DNA of 64,000 nt from Myotis daubentonii (Eukaryota; Chordata; Mammalia; Chiroptera; Vespertilionidae), in NCBI RefSeq assembly GCF_963259705.1, contig NC_081840.1, positions 4,459,062 through 4,523,061 of the forward strand. Direction: 5' to 3'. This document shows positions 45,886-57,326 of this stretch, piece by piece (position 1 is the first letter of the stretch; each line of letters starts with the position of its first letter). Under the pieces are notes generated by a model. The model was not told the DNA's origin, did not search any database, and was given only the letters and a program-made list of their open reading frames with translations. The position numbers and the translations under genes were made by a program.

Positions 45886-46040
45886 CTGATGTGAGAGAGG
45901 AGCATCCATCAGTCACCTCCTGATCATGTCCCGACTGGGCATCAAACCCACAGCCTAGAGGTGTGCCCTGCCAGGGACTTGAACCTGGGACCTTTGCAGA
46001 GCCTGCAATGATGCTCCCACCAGCGGAGCCAGCAGCTGGA
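45660..46040 (-). repeat. Chiropteran SINE carrying a huge purine microsatellite
   Basis: Antisense SINE: AAATCCCCACCCTAGGATAT start, GCATCCATCAGTCACCTCCT and AACCTGGGACCTTTGCAGAG head. TSD GCTGAAATTAGCTTTTATT (from 45638) against GCTGAAAATAGCCTTTATT (from 46041). About half of the length is the microsatellite at 45703-45885. Confidence 0.88.
45703..45885. repeat. (GA)n then (GAAA)n homopurine tract
   Basis: About 180 bases of unbroken purine on the plus strand: GA dinucleotides to about 45763, a mixed zone, then about 25 GAAA units. Confidence 0.97.
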
Positions 46041-46099
46041 GCTGAAAATAGCCTTTATTCTAAATCAAAATCCACAGCCTGGTTTGTTGGTTCCTTTTC

Positions 46100-46185
46100 T
46101 CCTCCTCCTCCTCCTCCTCCTCCTCCTCCTCCTCCTCCTCCTCCTCCTCCTCCTCCTCTTCTTCCTCCTCCTTCTTTTTCCCTTT
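46100..46185. repeat. (CTC)n homopyrimidine microsatellite
   Basis: About 20 CTC triplets followed by imperfect CTT/CTC. Confidence 0.97.
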
Positions 46186-46334
46186 TATAGTTCCTTTAAT
46201 GCTAAAACAGAGAAAACTGGAGTGCTCACTAAACAACCAACACACGGGCTCTCTCCCTCTCCGGGATTTCTGCCCTGTGTTTTGGTTGAGGTGAAATACT
46301 AGAAAGAACATGGGATGTTAGAAAGAATGTGAGC

Positions 46335-46450
46335 TCCAGGGGGTCTCCACCTTTGCTGACCTTGTGTGGAGATGCTGGGTGACCTGGGATAAGTGAACCA
46401 TCCCTTCCACAGCTTCATCTTATCTGTTCCTCAGCACAGGGAGGCAATAA
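46335..46450 (-). repeat. MIR fragment (antisense)
   Basis: GGGTGACCTGGGATAAGTGA, CTTCATCTTATCTGTTCCTC and AGGGAGGCAATAAACC fit an antisense MIR core. Confidence 0.45.
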
Positions 46451-46586
46451 ACCCGATCTCCCAGGGGTGTGGAGCTGATGAATGGCCAACAGGAAAGTGT
46501 GTTTAGCAGAGCGCCTCTCCCAGATCCCCCTGCAGAAAAGTGGATCTCGTTTCCCTCCACGTTCCCTGCACTTAAACAAAACCCAG

Positions 46587-46806
46587 CCAAAACCGGTTTG
46601 GCTCAGTGGATAGAGCGTCGGCCTGCGGACTGAAAGGTCCCAGGTTCGATTTCAGTCAAGGGCATGTACCTGGGTTGCGGGCATATCCCCAGTAGGAGAT
46701 GTGCAGGAGGCAGCTGATCGATGTTTCTCTCTCATCGATGTTTCTAACTCTCTATCTCTCTCCCTTCCTCTCTGTAAAAAAATCAATAAAATATATTTTA
46801 AAAAAA
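46587..46806 (+). repeat. Ves SINE
   Basis: Sense young Ves (AAACCGGTTTGGCTCAGTGG, CGTCGGCCTGCGGACTGAAA, ATCGATGTTTCTCTCTCATC). TSD about AACAAAACCCA against AACAAGCCCA. Confidence 0.93.
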
Positions 46807-49258
46807 CAAGCCCAAATGGCATCCTGGCTATAGTTTGACAAGCTATTTAATTTAATAACCTGGGAGAGGAGTGGCTAATAGACACACCCTCCCAGCCCAC
46901 AACCATTCCTCTCGTCTGGCCGTGGAGAAACATGAGAGAAGAGAGGCCACATTCTCAGATGTCCACACTCCTGTTAGGCACATGGATACTGAGACTCATA
47001 GACAGACTCTGGCCAGGTGTGGCCCCTGCTTGTGTGATGGCCGACCATCCTTCCCCAGCTCTGCCTGCCTGGTGTTCTCCTGGCCCACTGGCCCTCTAAC
47101 TTCCTGGAACTGTGGTCTCCTGGGAGCCGCCATTGGACGATCAGAGGCTGAGAAGTAGGGAAACTCAAGAATAAATACATCTCCCAACCCTTCTCTGAGC
47201 ATTTCCAGAAGTTTCTGTGCCTCTTGCTGGTTCCAGCAGGTGGCCTTCCCCCAGGGTCCCACCTCCATGAGAAAGCCCTGCTGGTGGCCTGCTCCGCTCT
47301 CCATGACTTGTGTCACTGATTCCACATTAAACAGCATCCTTATGATACCTAGAATGGATTCTATTTTATTGACTAGACCCTGATTTCTAGGAAGGATACA
47401 TTTGCACTTGAACTTACAACTGTCATGAGCCAAGGAAACCCTACAGGTGGGCCTCTTCTCTCGACCTCTCTCCTGAGCCACACGATCAGCTTTTAGGTCA
47501 CGGGATCACTCCCTGTGCATGTTCACATTGGTCTGCACCTCTGCTTGGGACTACCACCAGGTGAGAAACCTCCCTGAAATTCTAGAAAAATTCTGATGGA
47601 GCCTTTTATTTTTAGGTTCATAGGTGTGTGCAGGATGCAGTGGGCCTGGGAGAGTCTGTTCTGCATCTTGTTCTGGATCCAGTGTGACTGGGTTTGTTGA
47701 GCTGGTTGGTTGTCCATGCCTGGATTCTGGGTCTCCCGATGAGCCCGTTGCCCCTCTGAATTCTCTGTGGGGGTCTCCCACTCATGTGTTGAGGTCAGAA
47801 ATGCCAGCACTCAGCAGGGCGCTCTTGTCAAAGAGTGAGGCTGAGTATTCAGCACCAAGGCCTGGAGTAAGAGCTAAAGCATTGGATGGTCAGTCCAACT
47901 CTGCTGCAAATTGCTCTCTGACCTTAGCCAGGTTATTGCCAAGCTCAGATGCAGCAGACGGTTGGGGTAAGAGGAGTGGAAGAAACTGACAATGCCTGAG
48001 AGGTACCTTGCATTATTCGCTGGCCCTTGCTTTGCTGTTTGGAGCCATTTCAGGGTCATATTTGTGAGTCAGATGGCCTTGGGGTCACATTTTCCCACCA
48101 GCTGGGGTCCCACTGTGGAAATCATAGACTATGACCAGGGCTTAGGCAAAGCCCTGACTATGTATTTTCTGACTCAATAACAATCCTAGGCATTTTTGGA
48201 GTATATATATTACATGGTGTTTATAAAGGTGGAGACTGTCCCTCAGAAAGGTGAGGGTATATACGAACTCACAAAGCTCCTGGGAGAGAGAGATGAACTC
48301 AAAGTGGTCCACCTTTGAGTCCCAGGATTCTCTTGTCATTCCAGCTGGTATCAAATTCCAGCTCCTTAGCAAGGTTAGTGCCTGGTTCTGAGAAGCATTC
48401 AATTTTTGCCAAGTCTGGAAGGGACTATTAATTGGAAACCAACTTGAAGGCCTTATTTGATCTCAGTGCTTTCTAATTGAGGAACCAGGCCAGACTTTGC
48501 AAGGGTGTGTGTGTTTTTTTTTTAAACAATATTTAGGGTGGGTGGTGCTCCATTGAAAGGCTGGCAGAGCAAGTAGGCATGCCATCTTTAACTGACTGCA
48601 AGGCTCAGCAGGGTGGCTTTCGGCAAATTCATTCACTTCTATGAGGTGTGGTTTCCTACATTGTAAAATGGGCCTGTGAACATTTAATAAAAATGATAAA
48701 GTGCTTGCTATCACAAATATAGTATGTGCTAAGTCCTATCTTGTATTTTTATTTTATAGGACACATATTATGAACAGGATAATATTCACAGATATCACCC
48801 CTTTCCAATCCCACACACAAAGATTCCAATAACTAGCCTCCAAGTTCCTTCTTTCTACAGGAATTCTTCCCAGTTGGGAGTAAGGATGAGTGGGTCTTTA
48901 TGTTAAGGGCTGAGAGAGCTGAAAGAGACAGAAAGGCAGAAAAAAGTCATATGGACATATGGACTGTGACAAAAGATGAGATGTTGGTTTATTGGATGGA
49001 GATGCATTTAAGGGGGTGGGAGCACTGAATGAAAGGCAGGAAGAGGGTGGGGATAGGAGATGAAGGCATTTGGTAAATGGCTTGATGACTATAATCAAAT
49101 ATCTTTCAGTAGGTTGCAAGACAATTGAATAGAGAATGGGAATCCTTTCATTATTTTTGTTTTTTAAACTTCTTGGACACAATAAGACTTCCCACCTGAA
49201 CTGTGTGTGGCCACCCAAATAGGGTTTAGTTATTACCCATCATTTTGTGACCAGAGCA
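46807..49258. other. Unassigned DNA
   Basis: No gene recognised. Weak antisense MIR-like pieces at 47895-47950 and 48590-48720 (CATTGTAAAATGGGCCTGTG). The block 47180-47900 may be an old LTR or LINE remnant but I cannot name it. Confidence 0.4.
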
Positions 49259-49816
49259 TCCTATCTAATAAAGAAGGAATATGCTAATTGACCCTCATAA
49301 CGTCAAAAAGATGGTGGCTCCCACAGTCAATAAGGAGGGAATATGTTAATTGACTGCCTTGCCCTCAAAGATAGCAGTGCCCACAGCCACAGGATAGCAG
49401 TGCCCAATCCATTCAGCCCCACTGGGACAGCAGGTGCTCGGCAAGGCCTGGCCCACCCTGCGCCCCTGCCTCCAGAGTCCCCCAGTTCCCTGAGCCCCCC
49501 AGATGCCAGGGCTGCCCAAGGCTTAGGCAAGCCTCAGATTTCGGCTGCCCAGCTGCCCAGGGCCTGCCCAAGACACAGACAAGCCTTGGATGGCAGCTGC
49601 CCAGCCGCCCAGGGCCGGCCCAAGGCTCAGGTAAGCAGGGCTGGCCGAGGCTTGTGTTACTGGCAGTGGCAGCAGCAGAGGTGTGATGGGGCATCACCTT
49701 CCCCGATTGCTGGGTCACCTCCCACCTCTGAGGGCTCCCAGGCTGTGAGAGGGGATAGGCCGGGCTGAGGGACACCCCCCCTTTAGTGCATGAATTTTCA
49801 CACATGGAGCCTCTAG
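49259..49816 (+). mobile_element. HeliBat-type Helitron with internal GC-rich array
   Basis: 5' end TCCTATCTAATAAAGAAGGA after A (49258); 3' end with TGCATGAATTTTCACACATG and then GAGCCTCTAG before T (49817). The subterminal hairpin is eroded. A second copy of the 5'-proximal motif (CAATAAGGAGGGAATATGTT) follows at 49328. The middle is GC-rich with a 50-52-base tandem repeat. No Helitron protein frame. Confidence 0.88.
49510..49645. repeat. About 51-bp tandem repeat inside the Helitron
   Basis: Units begin at about 49510, 49560 and 49612 (third partial). Each has a CTGCCCAAG or CGGCCCAAG start and CAGCTGCCCAG(C/G)-like end. Confidence 0.75.
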
Positions 49817-51639
49817 TTTATAATAACAATCATTGAAAATCCTTGGTTTTGTGCTTACATATGGAGAAGGCCTTACCTCAAAAGGCCAACAGTTTTTAAT
49901 TTGTCTTTTGTCCAAATTAAGAATAGGCAGATCAATTGATATAAAAGAGAAATACTTCCAGTTCTACAGATGAATAGTCATGGGCTCATGCAGCCTGGAG
50001 AAACAAACAAGTCATCCTGACTCGAGCCCCCAAAGGTTCTCTGTGCCCAGGTACCAACTGAGTGGTCCTTAGCTGGCTCGTTGACTTCAGGGATGAGATA
50101 GTAAAGTAGGAATTTAAAGAAACACATCTTAGTAAACAACATCTGGACGAAGACAAGGAGGAACGGGAATAGAGTCGGGCGTCACCCATGCAGTGACAGA
50201 TTGCATCTTTAATAAGCAGGCGCTTAATTAGAAAAGTAATTTGTAAGAGACACTAATGGAATGTGAGTATTCAACTTTGACCAACACACTTGCTTTGACG
50301 TCTAGGCTCTGTCACACATTGAGGTTTGTGTTTCAAGCCGGGTATGCACCTCCCTGTCTTTGAGCTCTCTGGGTGCTCATGACTGTGCTGGTTGCCAGAA
50401 AAACACGGAATATTCCCAAAGCAGTTAGACTTCACCTCTGCCCGTGTCCCTGCCCCCTCTCCCCCCACAGAAAGCTAATGAGGAGGTGAGGACAGGGGCT
50501 GGGGACTGGAGAAGGGAAGGGTATCCCATACATGCAGTCATGGTGTGAGCAGTTAGGTGTCAAATCAGTGTTACCAGAAGGAAGTCCTGAGTGTTGCCAG
50601 AAAAGGATGCCTATCAATCAAGGGACAAGGAGAATTACAGACACCAAGGCAATGAAGCACAGCCCAAGGCTGAGGTGCAGTAACAAGACAGGAAGCTGTA
50701 TCACTATGGATGGGACAGTGGGCTAGGGCAGGGCAGGTCCATCCAGGCAGTGGCTGCACAACCAAATATGATTTTTAAAAAGATGGATGCCAGGACCCCA
50801 CACCAGAGCCTCTCTTACTGTAAGTCTGGGTGGGAGCTGATTATTAACTTTCCTCAGAAATTTCTTGAAAAATCTGATGTTACTGGTGGCAGGACGCCAC
50901 TTTCAAAATAATTTTCCTAGGAAATGAAAGAGGAAAAGTAGACAGTTGAACCAGTAGTTGTGTAAACTCGGGAAAATTCTACGAGTCAAAAGGATCTGGG
51001 GTGAGGGAAGGGGCCCCAGGGAGAGGAGATGGCAGGGAAGGCTCCCTGGGAAAAGATGGGAAGGAGTCAGGGAGAAAGGAGGAGGAAGAGACGCCCAGTG
51101 GAGGGAAATGGCCTCAATGAGCACAACAGGGATCAGCCTGCCTGGGGCCCACGGGGACCCAGAGAAGCAGAGAAGGTCCATGAGTTCAGAGCATGGAGTG
51201 GGGCGCGAAGGGAGCTGAGGGCAGGCAGGTAAGGGTGATGCTGGGCAGGGCAGGTAGCTAGGTGCTTATAAGCTTTTTATGCGAAGGAAGATTGGAGGGC
51301 ATTAGAGTTCTGAGGAGCACAGATGGTCAAGTTTGGGTTGTGATAGATCTCCATGGCCTCCCCCAGAAAACGAGATGCCGATGGAGGCTGAAGGGTGCAT
51401 CCGTGTGCTTATGGAGGGCACCAGGCAGCGGCTGGACTCAGCCTTCTCCTTATTAAATGGGATTGTCCTTGCACTAAAGATAAAGACGCTGGCCCACCAG
51501 ACGAGGAGACTTGGATAGTCAAAGAGAGGCTCTGAGCCTCAGAAACTCCATGGAGAAGTCCTGAGGGGCTTGAGAGAAAGAGCAGGCTGCACCTGCATCG
51601 GTCATACATCCTGAGCCACTTGACAAGTGGCTGTGTGAG
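49817..51639. other. Unassigned DNA
   Basis: No recognised repeat or gene. 51000-51240 is purine-rich, giving open frames of 67-92 codons that are compositional. Confidence 0.4.
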
Positions 51640-52060
51640 GCTCCTGTGGCCCCTGTGACAGACCACTGTAAACGTGGTGGCTCCAAACAATGCAGGTTAG
51701 TTTCCTTACAATTCTGGAGGTCAGAGGTCCTACGATCATGGTGTCATTGGACCACATTTCTTCTCAAGGCTCCAGGGAATGGCCCATCCCCTTTCCCTGT
51801 CCAGCTCTCAATGGCTGCCCACATTCCTTGGCCCTTGGTCTACTTCTGACAATGGCATCACTCTGACCTCTGACCCCTGCTTCTGATGTCATATCCCCTT
51901 CTTTTATAGAGACCTTTGTGATTACTTTGGGCCCACAGGATAATACCCCCACCTGAGAGCCTTAATTTCATCACATCTGCAAAATCCCTTTTGCGATAGC
52001 GGGTAGGACCTTTGCTTATAAGTTTCAGCAATTAGGAGATGGGCAAACTTGGGGCCTTTG
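51640..52060 (-). repeat. MaLR (MLT1-type) LTR, antisense
   Basis: CCTTACAATTCTGGAGGTCA, ACATTCCTTGGCCCTTGGTC, TTTGGGCCCACAGGATAATA, TTAATTTCATCACATCTGCA and AAATCCCTTTTGCGATAGCG follow the antisense order of an ERVL-MaLR LTR. Termini are eroded. Confidence 0.65.
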
Positions 52061-52299
52061 TTCTGCATATCACGGTAATGAAACGGTGCGGGTGATCTGT
52101 GAAGGGCATAACTTACAACACAATTGAAGACAAGAGTCAGAGGGGAAAATTAAGAAGGGAAATGGCACAATGAAATGAAATCCCTTCTGTGCACTAATAT
52201 GTGCCCTTCTCTTTAAAATAACTCAGGAGGACAGGTTTAGTGAGAGTCCTCTCTGCAGTGACTGAGGGAATGATTTTATCTCTTCTTCATGTACTTCAT

Positions 52300-52382
52300 T
52301 TGGAAATCCCCCTTCCCCTCTCCCTTCCTCCCTTCCTCCCTCCCTTCCTTCCCTATTTTCTTCCTTCCTTCTTGCCTCCCTT
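52300..52382. repeat. (CCTT)n-rich stretch
   Basis: About 80 bases of CCTT/CCCT variants, interrupted. Confidence 0.85.
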
Positions 52383-52530
52383 TTTCAGATACCCTTTCAG
52401 TGGGTTCTGATTTCAAAACTTCAGAAATAACACACAGACAGCCATGTGACAGGCTCTGAAATTTTTTAAAAACTTATATTCCAAAATTATAAATGTCTTA
52501 GAATCTCCCTCAATCATCCTAATTTTTACT

Positions 52531-52690
52531 TGCATTAAAAACAAACAAGCATAACCCAAGGACACGGACAATAGGTAGGGAAGGTTTAGGGGGGAGGGGG
52601 ATAGGGGATGGGGGAGGGCAATGGGGGGCAAAAGGGACATATGTAATACTTTCAACAATAAAGATTTATTAAAATAAAATAAGAAAACAA
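52531..52690 (+). repeat. L1 3' tail (sense)
   Basis: CAAGGACACGGACAATAGGT, a G-rich tract (GGGGGATAGGGGATGGGGGA), then GACATATGTAATACTTTCAA and CAATAAAGATTTATTAAAAT: the 3' UTR and tail layout of bat L1. Strongly 5'-truncated. Confidence 0.65.
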
Positions 52691-53966
52691 CAGCAGCAAC
52701 AACAACAAAAACACTAAAATTTTGGATTTTATCTTTTCATTTCTTCCCTCTACCGGCCTCTTCCTTTTGTGGTCTACTTTTGTGTAGCTTTAAAGGACTT
52801 ATTTTTTTCATGGGAAATTTTCTCCTACATCTCATAAAGAACAAGATGTTTTTATATTTGCAGTGTGCGTGAGTTTGTGTATATGTTCATGTGTGTGTTT
52901 TAAGCCTGAAAACAGTTCCTTTCATGCAATATATCAATGAATCCCCACCGTTACATTTCCTGGGAAGTGTGTGTTCTACTTCTAAAATCATTTTGCTAAA
53001 GAAAATAGGCCATTGCCTGTTTCCTCTGCAGTCCAGGCGTGCTTTGCAAGATAGGATCGGAGTGTGGCCATGGGATGAATCCGATTATTTTCATTTCTGT
53101 AATTTTGGAGAAAATATGCAGACACTTGTGCATGCGGCAGGCCATTCCTTGTTTCCTGGACTCCTTGGAGGCTGAAAATGTATCGTATCCCTATGTGGAC
53201 AGACTTCACCTCTTTGCCAGCTAACGGGAAAGAACCGGGATGATGGGAACATATAGTAATTTGAATAAGTGAGTTGGATGCGCATGGGAAGATGGTGAGA
53301 ACACTGAGACTGGTTTATAAGAGCCTATGGCTTTGTCCTAAATACGAACGTTATCCCTGGTGAGCCAGCTTGACCCAAAGCGGAACAGGGTTTGAGCAGG
53401 CAAGACGCACTGTGGGGACAGAAAGCAAGGCGTTCGCCAGTATGCAGGGTAGTTATGCCCTTATCTGCAGACTAGATGCCCAGACAATGTGTAGTCATCG
53501 GTATCCTCCACCCACCAACACTCTTCCTTGGAGAGAGAGGGGCCGTGGAATGGAAACTGTAAGCCTTCTTTTAATGATTTATTTTTGTAAATGCTAATCC
53601 ATTCAATACTCTGGGTAACCACATTCCCATGGGGTGAGGTCTGAGCTTTACAGGGAGACCAGCAGACCAAGGCTAGTCATCATGAGTGAAGTGCACGGGG
53701 CCTGAATTGGGATGAGAAGAGCTTGACAGGTGTGAGGGGTGGTGAACAGGCAGGGAGTCTGGACCCAAGGAAGGGAGAGGTTGGGGTGAAGCTGTTACTC
53801 ACATCTGTGCTTTCTGGGGGGACCTGAGGACGAAGACACGCTTCTTGATCATGAAGAATGTCCCTGAAGAGCTATTTGTCATGGCCAAGGGCTCCTTTGC
53901 TTTCTCCCTCCAAGGGCTCCAGCCTCACACCTTTCACAGGGGACTGCAGGATGGGGTTATGATAAA
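52691..53966. other. Unassigned DNA
   Basis: No recognised repeat. 53000-53230 is single-copy with a good pyrimidine-AG (TTGCCTGTTTCCTCTGCAG) but I see no matching donor or protein family. Confidence 0.4.
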
Positions 53967-53978
53967 AGTTGCTCTTGA

Positions 53979-54181
53979 GCCCGGCCAGTGTGGCTCAGTG
54001 GTTGAACATCGACCTATGAACCAGGAGGTCACAGTTCAATTCCTAGTCAGTGTACATGCCCAGGGTGCAGGCTTGGGGTGTGCAGGGGTTAGCCAATCAA
54101 TGATTCTCTCTCATCATTGATGTTTCTATCTGTCCCTCTCCCTTCCTCTCTGAAATAAATAAAAATATATTTTTTAAAAAG
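53979..54181 (+). repeat. Older Ves-related SINE, exact 12-bp TSD
   Basis: Sense copy (CCCGGCCAGTGTGGCTCAGT, GACCTATGAACCAGGAGGTC), with part of the body deleted after TGCAGGCTTGGGG. TSD AGTTGCTCTTGA is identical at 53967-53978 and 54182-54193. Confidence 0.93.
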
Positions 54182-55042
54182 AGTTGCTCTTGAAAAACGG
54201 TGGCCACAAGTTGGGACCCCCTTCGCAACTGGGTCTGGAGCTGGAGCCCATTCGCTGCTTGACTTCCGGACTGTGGTCAGTGCTGGTCCTCGGCAAATCT
54301 CTGAATGTTGGACTGACCCAGAATAAGGTTCTCAACTTCCTCCTCTACGCTGCCTCATTCTGTAATCCCACCCAAACTCCTGCCTTTAAATGCCATCTCT
54401 TTGTCCATAATTCCCACGTATACATTTCAAGCGTGCCCACACCATAAGCACCAAATTTGTATATGTCGCTGCCAACCTGACATCTATAGTTTGATGTCTA
54501 AAAGGCATCTCTCACATAGCCAGCCAAAGCAGGGCCCAGGCTTCCCTACCCCCAGCACATAGTCTCCCCCTCCCCAGGTTTCCTCTCCTGGCCATTAGCA
54601 TTCATTGAGTTGCTCAAGCCCACACATCTGGGAGGCATGCTTCATCCCTTTCATTTCCTAACTCTGCAAAACATCAGAAAATGATGTCAATCCTACCTTC
54701 AAATTGTATTTCAAATCTGCTCTCCTTGCTTCATTCCTACTGTTATCAATCTAGTCCCGGACTGAGACACTTCCTGTTGGGGCGACTGCAATCAGCTTCT
54801 AGCTGGTCTTTCCCTTTCCACTTACACCCCCTGCCATCCCTTCTCCATACAGCACCTTGGGGGCCTGGGGGAGGAATCACAGTGCATCACTGTCCTACTT
54901 AAACCTTTGAAAACTTGCTGTTGTGGTTAGGGTAGTACTCAAATTTCTTACCATGCTCTGTGTGGCCCTAACAGGCCTGGCCACTGCCTTCCTTTCCAAA
55001 TGTCCCTTCTACATGCTTACAATCATCAAACCACACTGGGTA

Positions 55043-55116
55043 TCTCTTCTCTTCTCTTCTCTTCTCTTCTCTTCTCTTCTCTTCTCTTCTCTTCTCTTCT
55101 CTTCTCTTCTCTTCTC
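55043..55116. repeat. (TCTTC)n microsatellite
   Basis: About 15 pentamer units, then imperfect CTCCT/CTTCC to about 55145. Confidence 0.97.
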
Positions 55117-55516
55117 TCCTCTTCCTCCTCCTCCTCTTCCTTGTTCTTCTTCTCTCTCCCTGCTCTCAACATCTCTCTTTATCACATCTAAGCCTCCATA
55201 GAATTTTTGTAATTGCTATTCTCTCTGCTTAGGAATTGTAGTTTTCAAATATTTACATAGTTGCCCCCTTTTTAAATCATAAATATCTCAGGAAAAAAAT
55301 ATATCATTTGCCTAATCAACTCCTTCCAGGTCAATCCACTCTCAAGAGTCATCTTCTATCAAATCACATTTTTTCCATTCTTACTCTCAGATTTCCTGGC
55401 ATTACTTTCATCCTGCATTTGCTTGTTTGTTTATTATTTTTCTCTCTTCATTGGAATGCTGGTCTCCATGGCCTTGTATGCCTCATTTACCATGATGGTC
55501 CCAGGACATCACTTCA

Positions 55517-55623
55517 TGGTGACCAACTCTTCCTGATTTGATTGGGACTTTCCTGGTTTGAGCACTGAAAGTACCATGTTTTAGGAAACCCCTCAGTTAA
55601 CAAACCAGGACTATTGGTCACCA
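55517..55623. mobile_element. Palindromic miniature element inside L2
   Basis: The left arm TGGTGACCAACTCTTCCTGA and right arm CAGGACTATTGGTCACCA pair as an imperfect inverted repeat, with a shorter inner pair (GGGACTTTCCTGG). It splits the L2 3' end. It fits an old non-autonomous DNA transposon; I cannot name the family. Confidence 0.6.
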
Positions 55624-55665
55624 TACCTTGAATGTCACATAATAGGTACTCAATAAACACCAGAC

Positions 55666-56305
55666 TTATATATTTCCACAGCACAAATGCATCATGATTT
55701 CACAACTAAAAGCAAGTAAAAATCACCTTGGTTGACCAAAGTGATATAAGACAAACACATTGAGCGGCATCTTCTCACATAAAGGAAATGGAGGGTTCAC
55801 AACCACAAAATGAGGTCAGGTCATGAAGCAAGAGCATGAGTCTACAGAGAAGACCCAATTAGAGTTCTTGAAACTGAAAAGATAATTATCTCAAAAATGT
55901 TATCCACGGAGGAGCTGAAGAACAGCTTGAGTCCAGTGTGGATAGAAGTGGCTGCTTGAAGGCTGACCTGAGGGGACACGCAGAAGGAAGCATGAATGGG
56001 TAGGGGATGGAAAACATGAAAGAACACTTAACAGGTGTGCAGCATGGACTCAGAGGCTCTAAATCCCCTCTGATGGAAAATGCGGACCGAGAGAGCAGAG
56101 AAGGACTGGGAGCGATGTTTTGAATAATGATGGGTGCGATCTCTCAAACTTACAAAACAAAAACCTCAATAAAAAGATCACCCAGCAGATTGGAAAGGCT
56201 TGCTTGGTGACAAGAGGAATTAACCATTCACAGAGAATGATGTTTCAGAGCGTGATGGGGAGAGAGGAGCTGCAAAAACCATAACGTTAAGAAAGACAAG
56301 TCGCC
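55666..56305. other. Unassigned DNA
   Basis: No recognised repeat or gene. Confidence 0.4.
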
Positions 56306-56412
56306 TGCCCGTCTGGAGTGGCTCAGTGGTTGAGCATCGATCTATGGACCAGGAGGTCACAGTTCAACTTCCAGACAGGCCATAAGCCTGGTTTGTGGGT
56401 TCCTGTGCCAAA
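56306..56412 (+). repeat. Ves-related SINE head, 3'-truncated
   Basis: tRNA-like head (TGGAGTGGCTCAGTGGTTGA, CTATGGACCAGGAGGTCACA) of the older subfamily that stops after GCCTGGTTTGTGGGTTCCTG with no body, pyrimidine stretch or tail. Confidence 0.75.
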
Positions 56413-56689
56413 TCCCATTTCTGGAGAAACAGTGTGTGGGGGAGGAAAGGTGGGCTTGAGTGGCTAAACCAAGGAGTCTTATTACAGGTTGCAAGGGGAG
56501 ATGGCAGCCCAGGTGCCATGATGAGTTTGCTGGTTGGCACAGCAAGTTTAGAAAGGAACTGAAACCAGGAATGGAGACCTGCACACGGACAGGCCAGTGG
56601 ATTCCCGCAGCCCTGCTCCTCTGCTCAGAGACTGGCATACCCTTTAGGAGATCCTGGAGTGTGGGCCCTGTTGCATGGACCTTCCAGAA

Positions 56690-56875
56690 AGTCTAGACCA
56701 GCTTCTGAAGCCCTCCTTGCTTTGTTCCTCCACATCCTTGTTCTTGCCGTGCCCCCACCTGGAATTTCATATCCTTCCACCCACCTCACCAGCTCTTTCT
56801 CTTCCTTCCTCACTATCCAGCTCACGTGGTGGCCCCCCAAAGCCACCTGCACACAGGTTTGCTGAGCGGTTTCAT
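56690..56875 (+). repeat. Possible L2 fragment
   Basis: TTTGTTCCTCCACATCCTTG, CACCTGGAATTTCATATCCT resemble the L2 ORF2 3' part (layout CTGTTCCTC...CCTGGAATGCTCTTCC in the family). Weak. Confidence 0.35.
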
Positions 56876-57189
56876 CTGCCCCTCCACATTGCCTTTGACT
56901 GGCCTCTGGGGCAGTGCTCATCCCAACCGCTGGCTCTGCCCAAGCATCTCCTGCCCCAGATGGAGTCCTCGTCACCTCTGTGGCCCCAGCCCAGAGTCTG
57001 GATCAGGATTCTGAGTCATACTTATTTTTTCATAATTAATATGTGAATATTAATGCTTGTAACAACTGCCGAGTTTATGGGAGGCAGATAGACCTAGCTA
57101 GACCACAGTCTTCTCACTACTTTTTTCACACACTGAGATCAGAGGCAACATAGCAACGCCACTTAACACGCAACCTTTGGTGTCCAATA

Positions 57190-57275
57190 AAACTGGACTG
57201 AAAGCTCTACTCGACTACTAACTAGCTGAGCCTGTTCCTTACTTAACTGATCTAAACCTTATCTATACCATGGAT
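57190..57275 (-). repeat. MIR fragment (antisense)
   Basis: CTACTAACTAGCTGAGCCTG, TCCTTACTTAACTGATCTAA, ACCTTATCTATACCATGG is an antisense MIR core. Confidence 0.5.
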
Positions 57276-57326
57276 TAGCATGAAGGATGGATGAGGCAGT
57301 GGATGCCAGTCCATTCTAACAGAGCT

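Larger units (their letters stand above)
54360..55665 (+). repeat. Long L2 3' region (sense)
   Basis: L2 landmarks in order: CCTACCTTCAAATTGTATTT, GACTGCAATCAGCTTCTAGC, TTAAACCTTTGAAAACTTGC, CTCAAATTTCTTACCATGCT, GGCCCTAACAGGCCTGGCCA, TGGAATGCTGGTCTCCATGG and the end TAGGTACTCAATAAACACC. A TCTTC microsatellite (55043-55116) and a palindromic miniature element (55517-55623) interrupt it. Coding frames are broken. Confidence 0.7.

Noticed and set aside
53020..53230. Exon preceded by a good acceptor (CTGTTTCCTCTGCAG)
   Set aside because: No donor in a sensible place, frame closes quickly, no protein family match.
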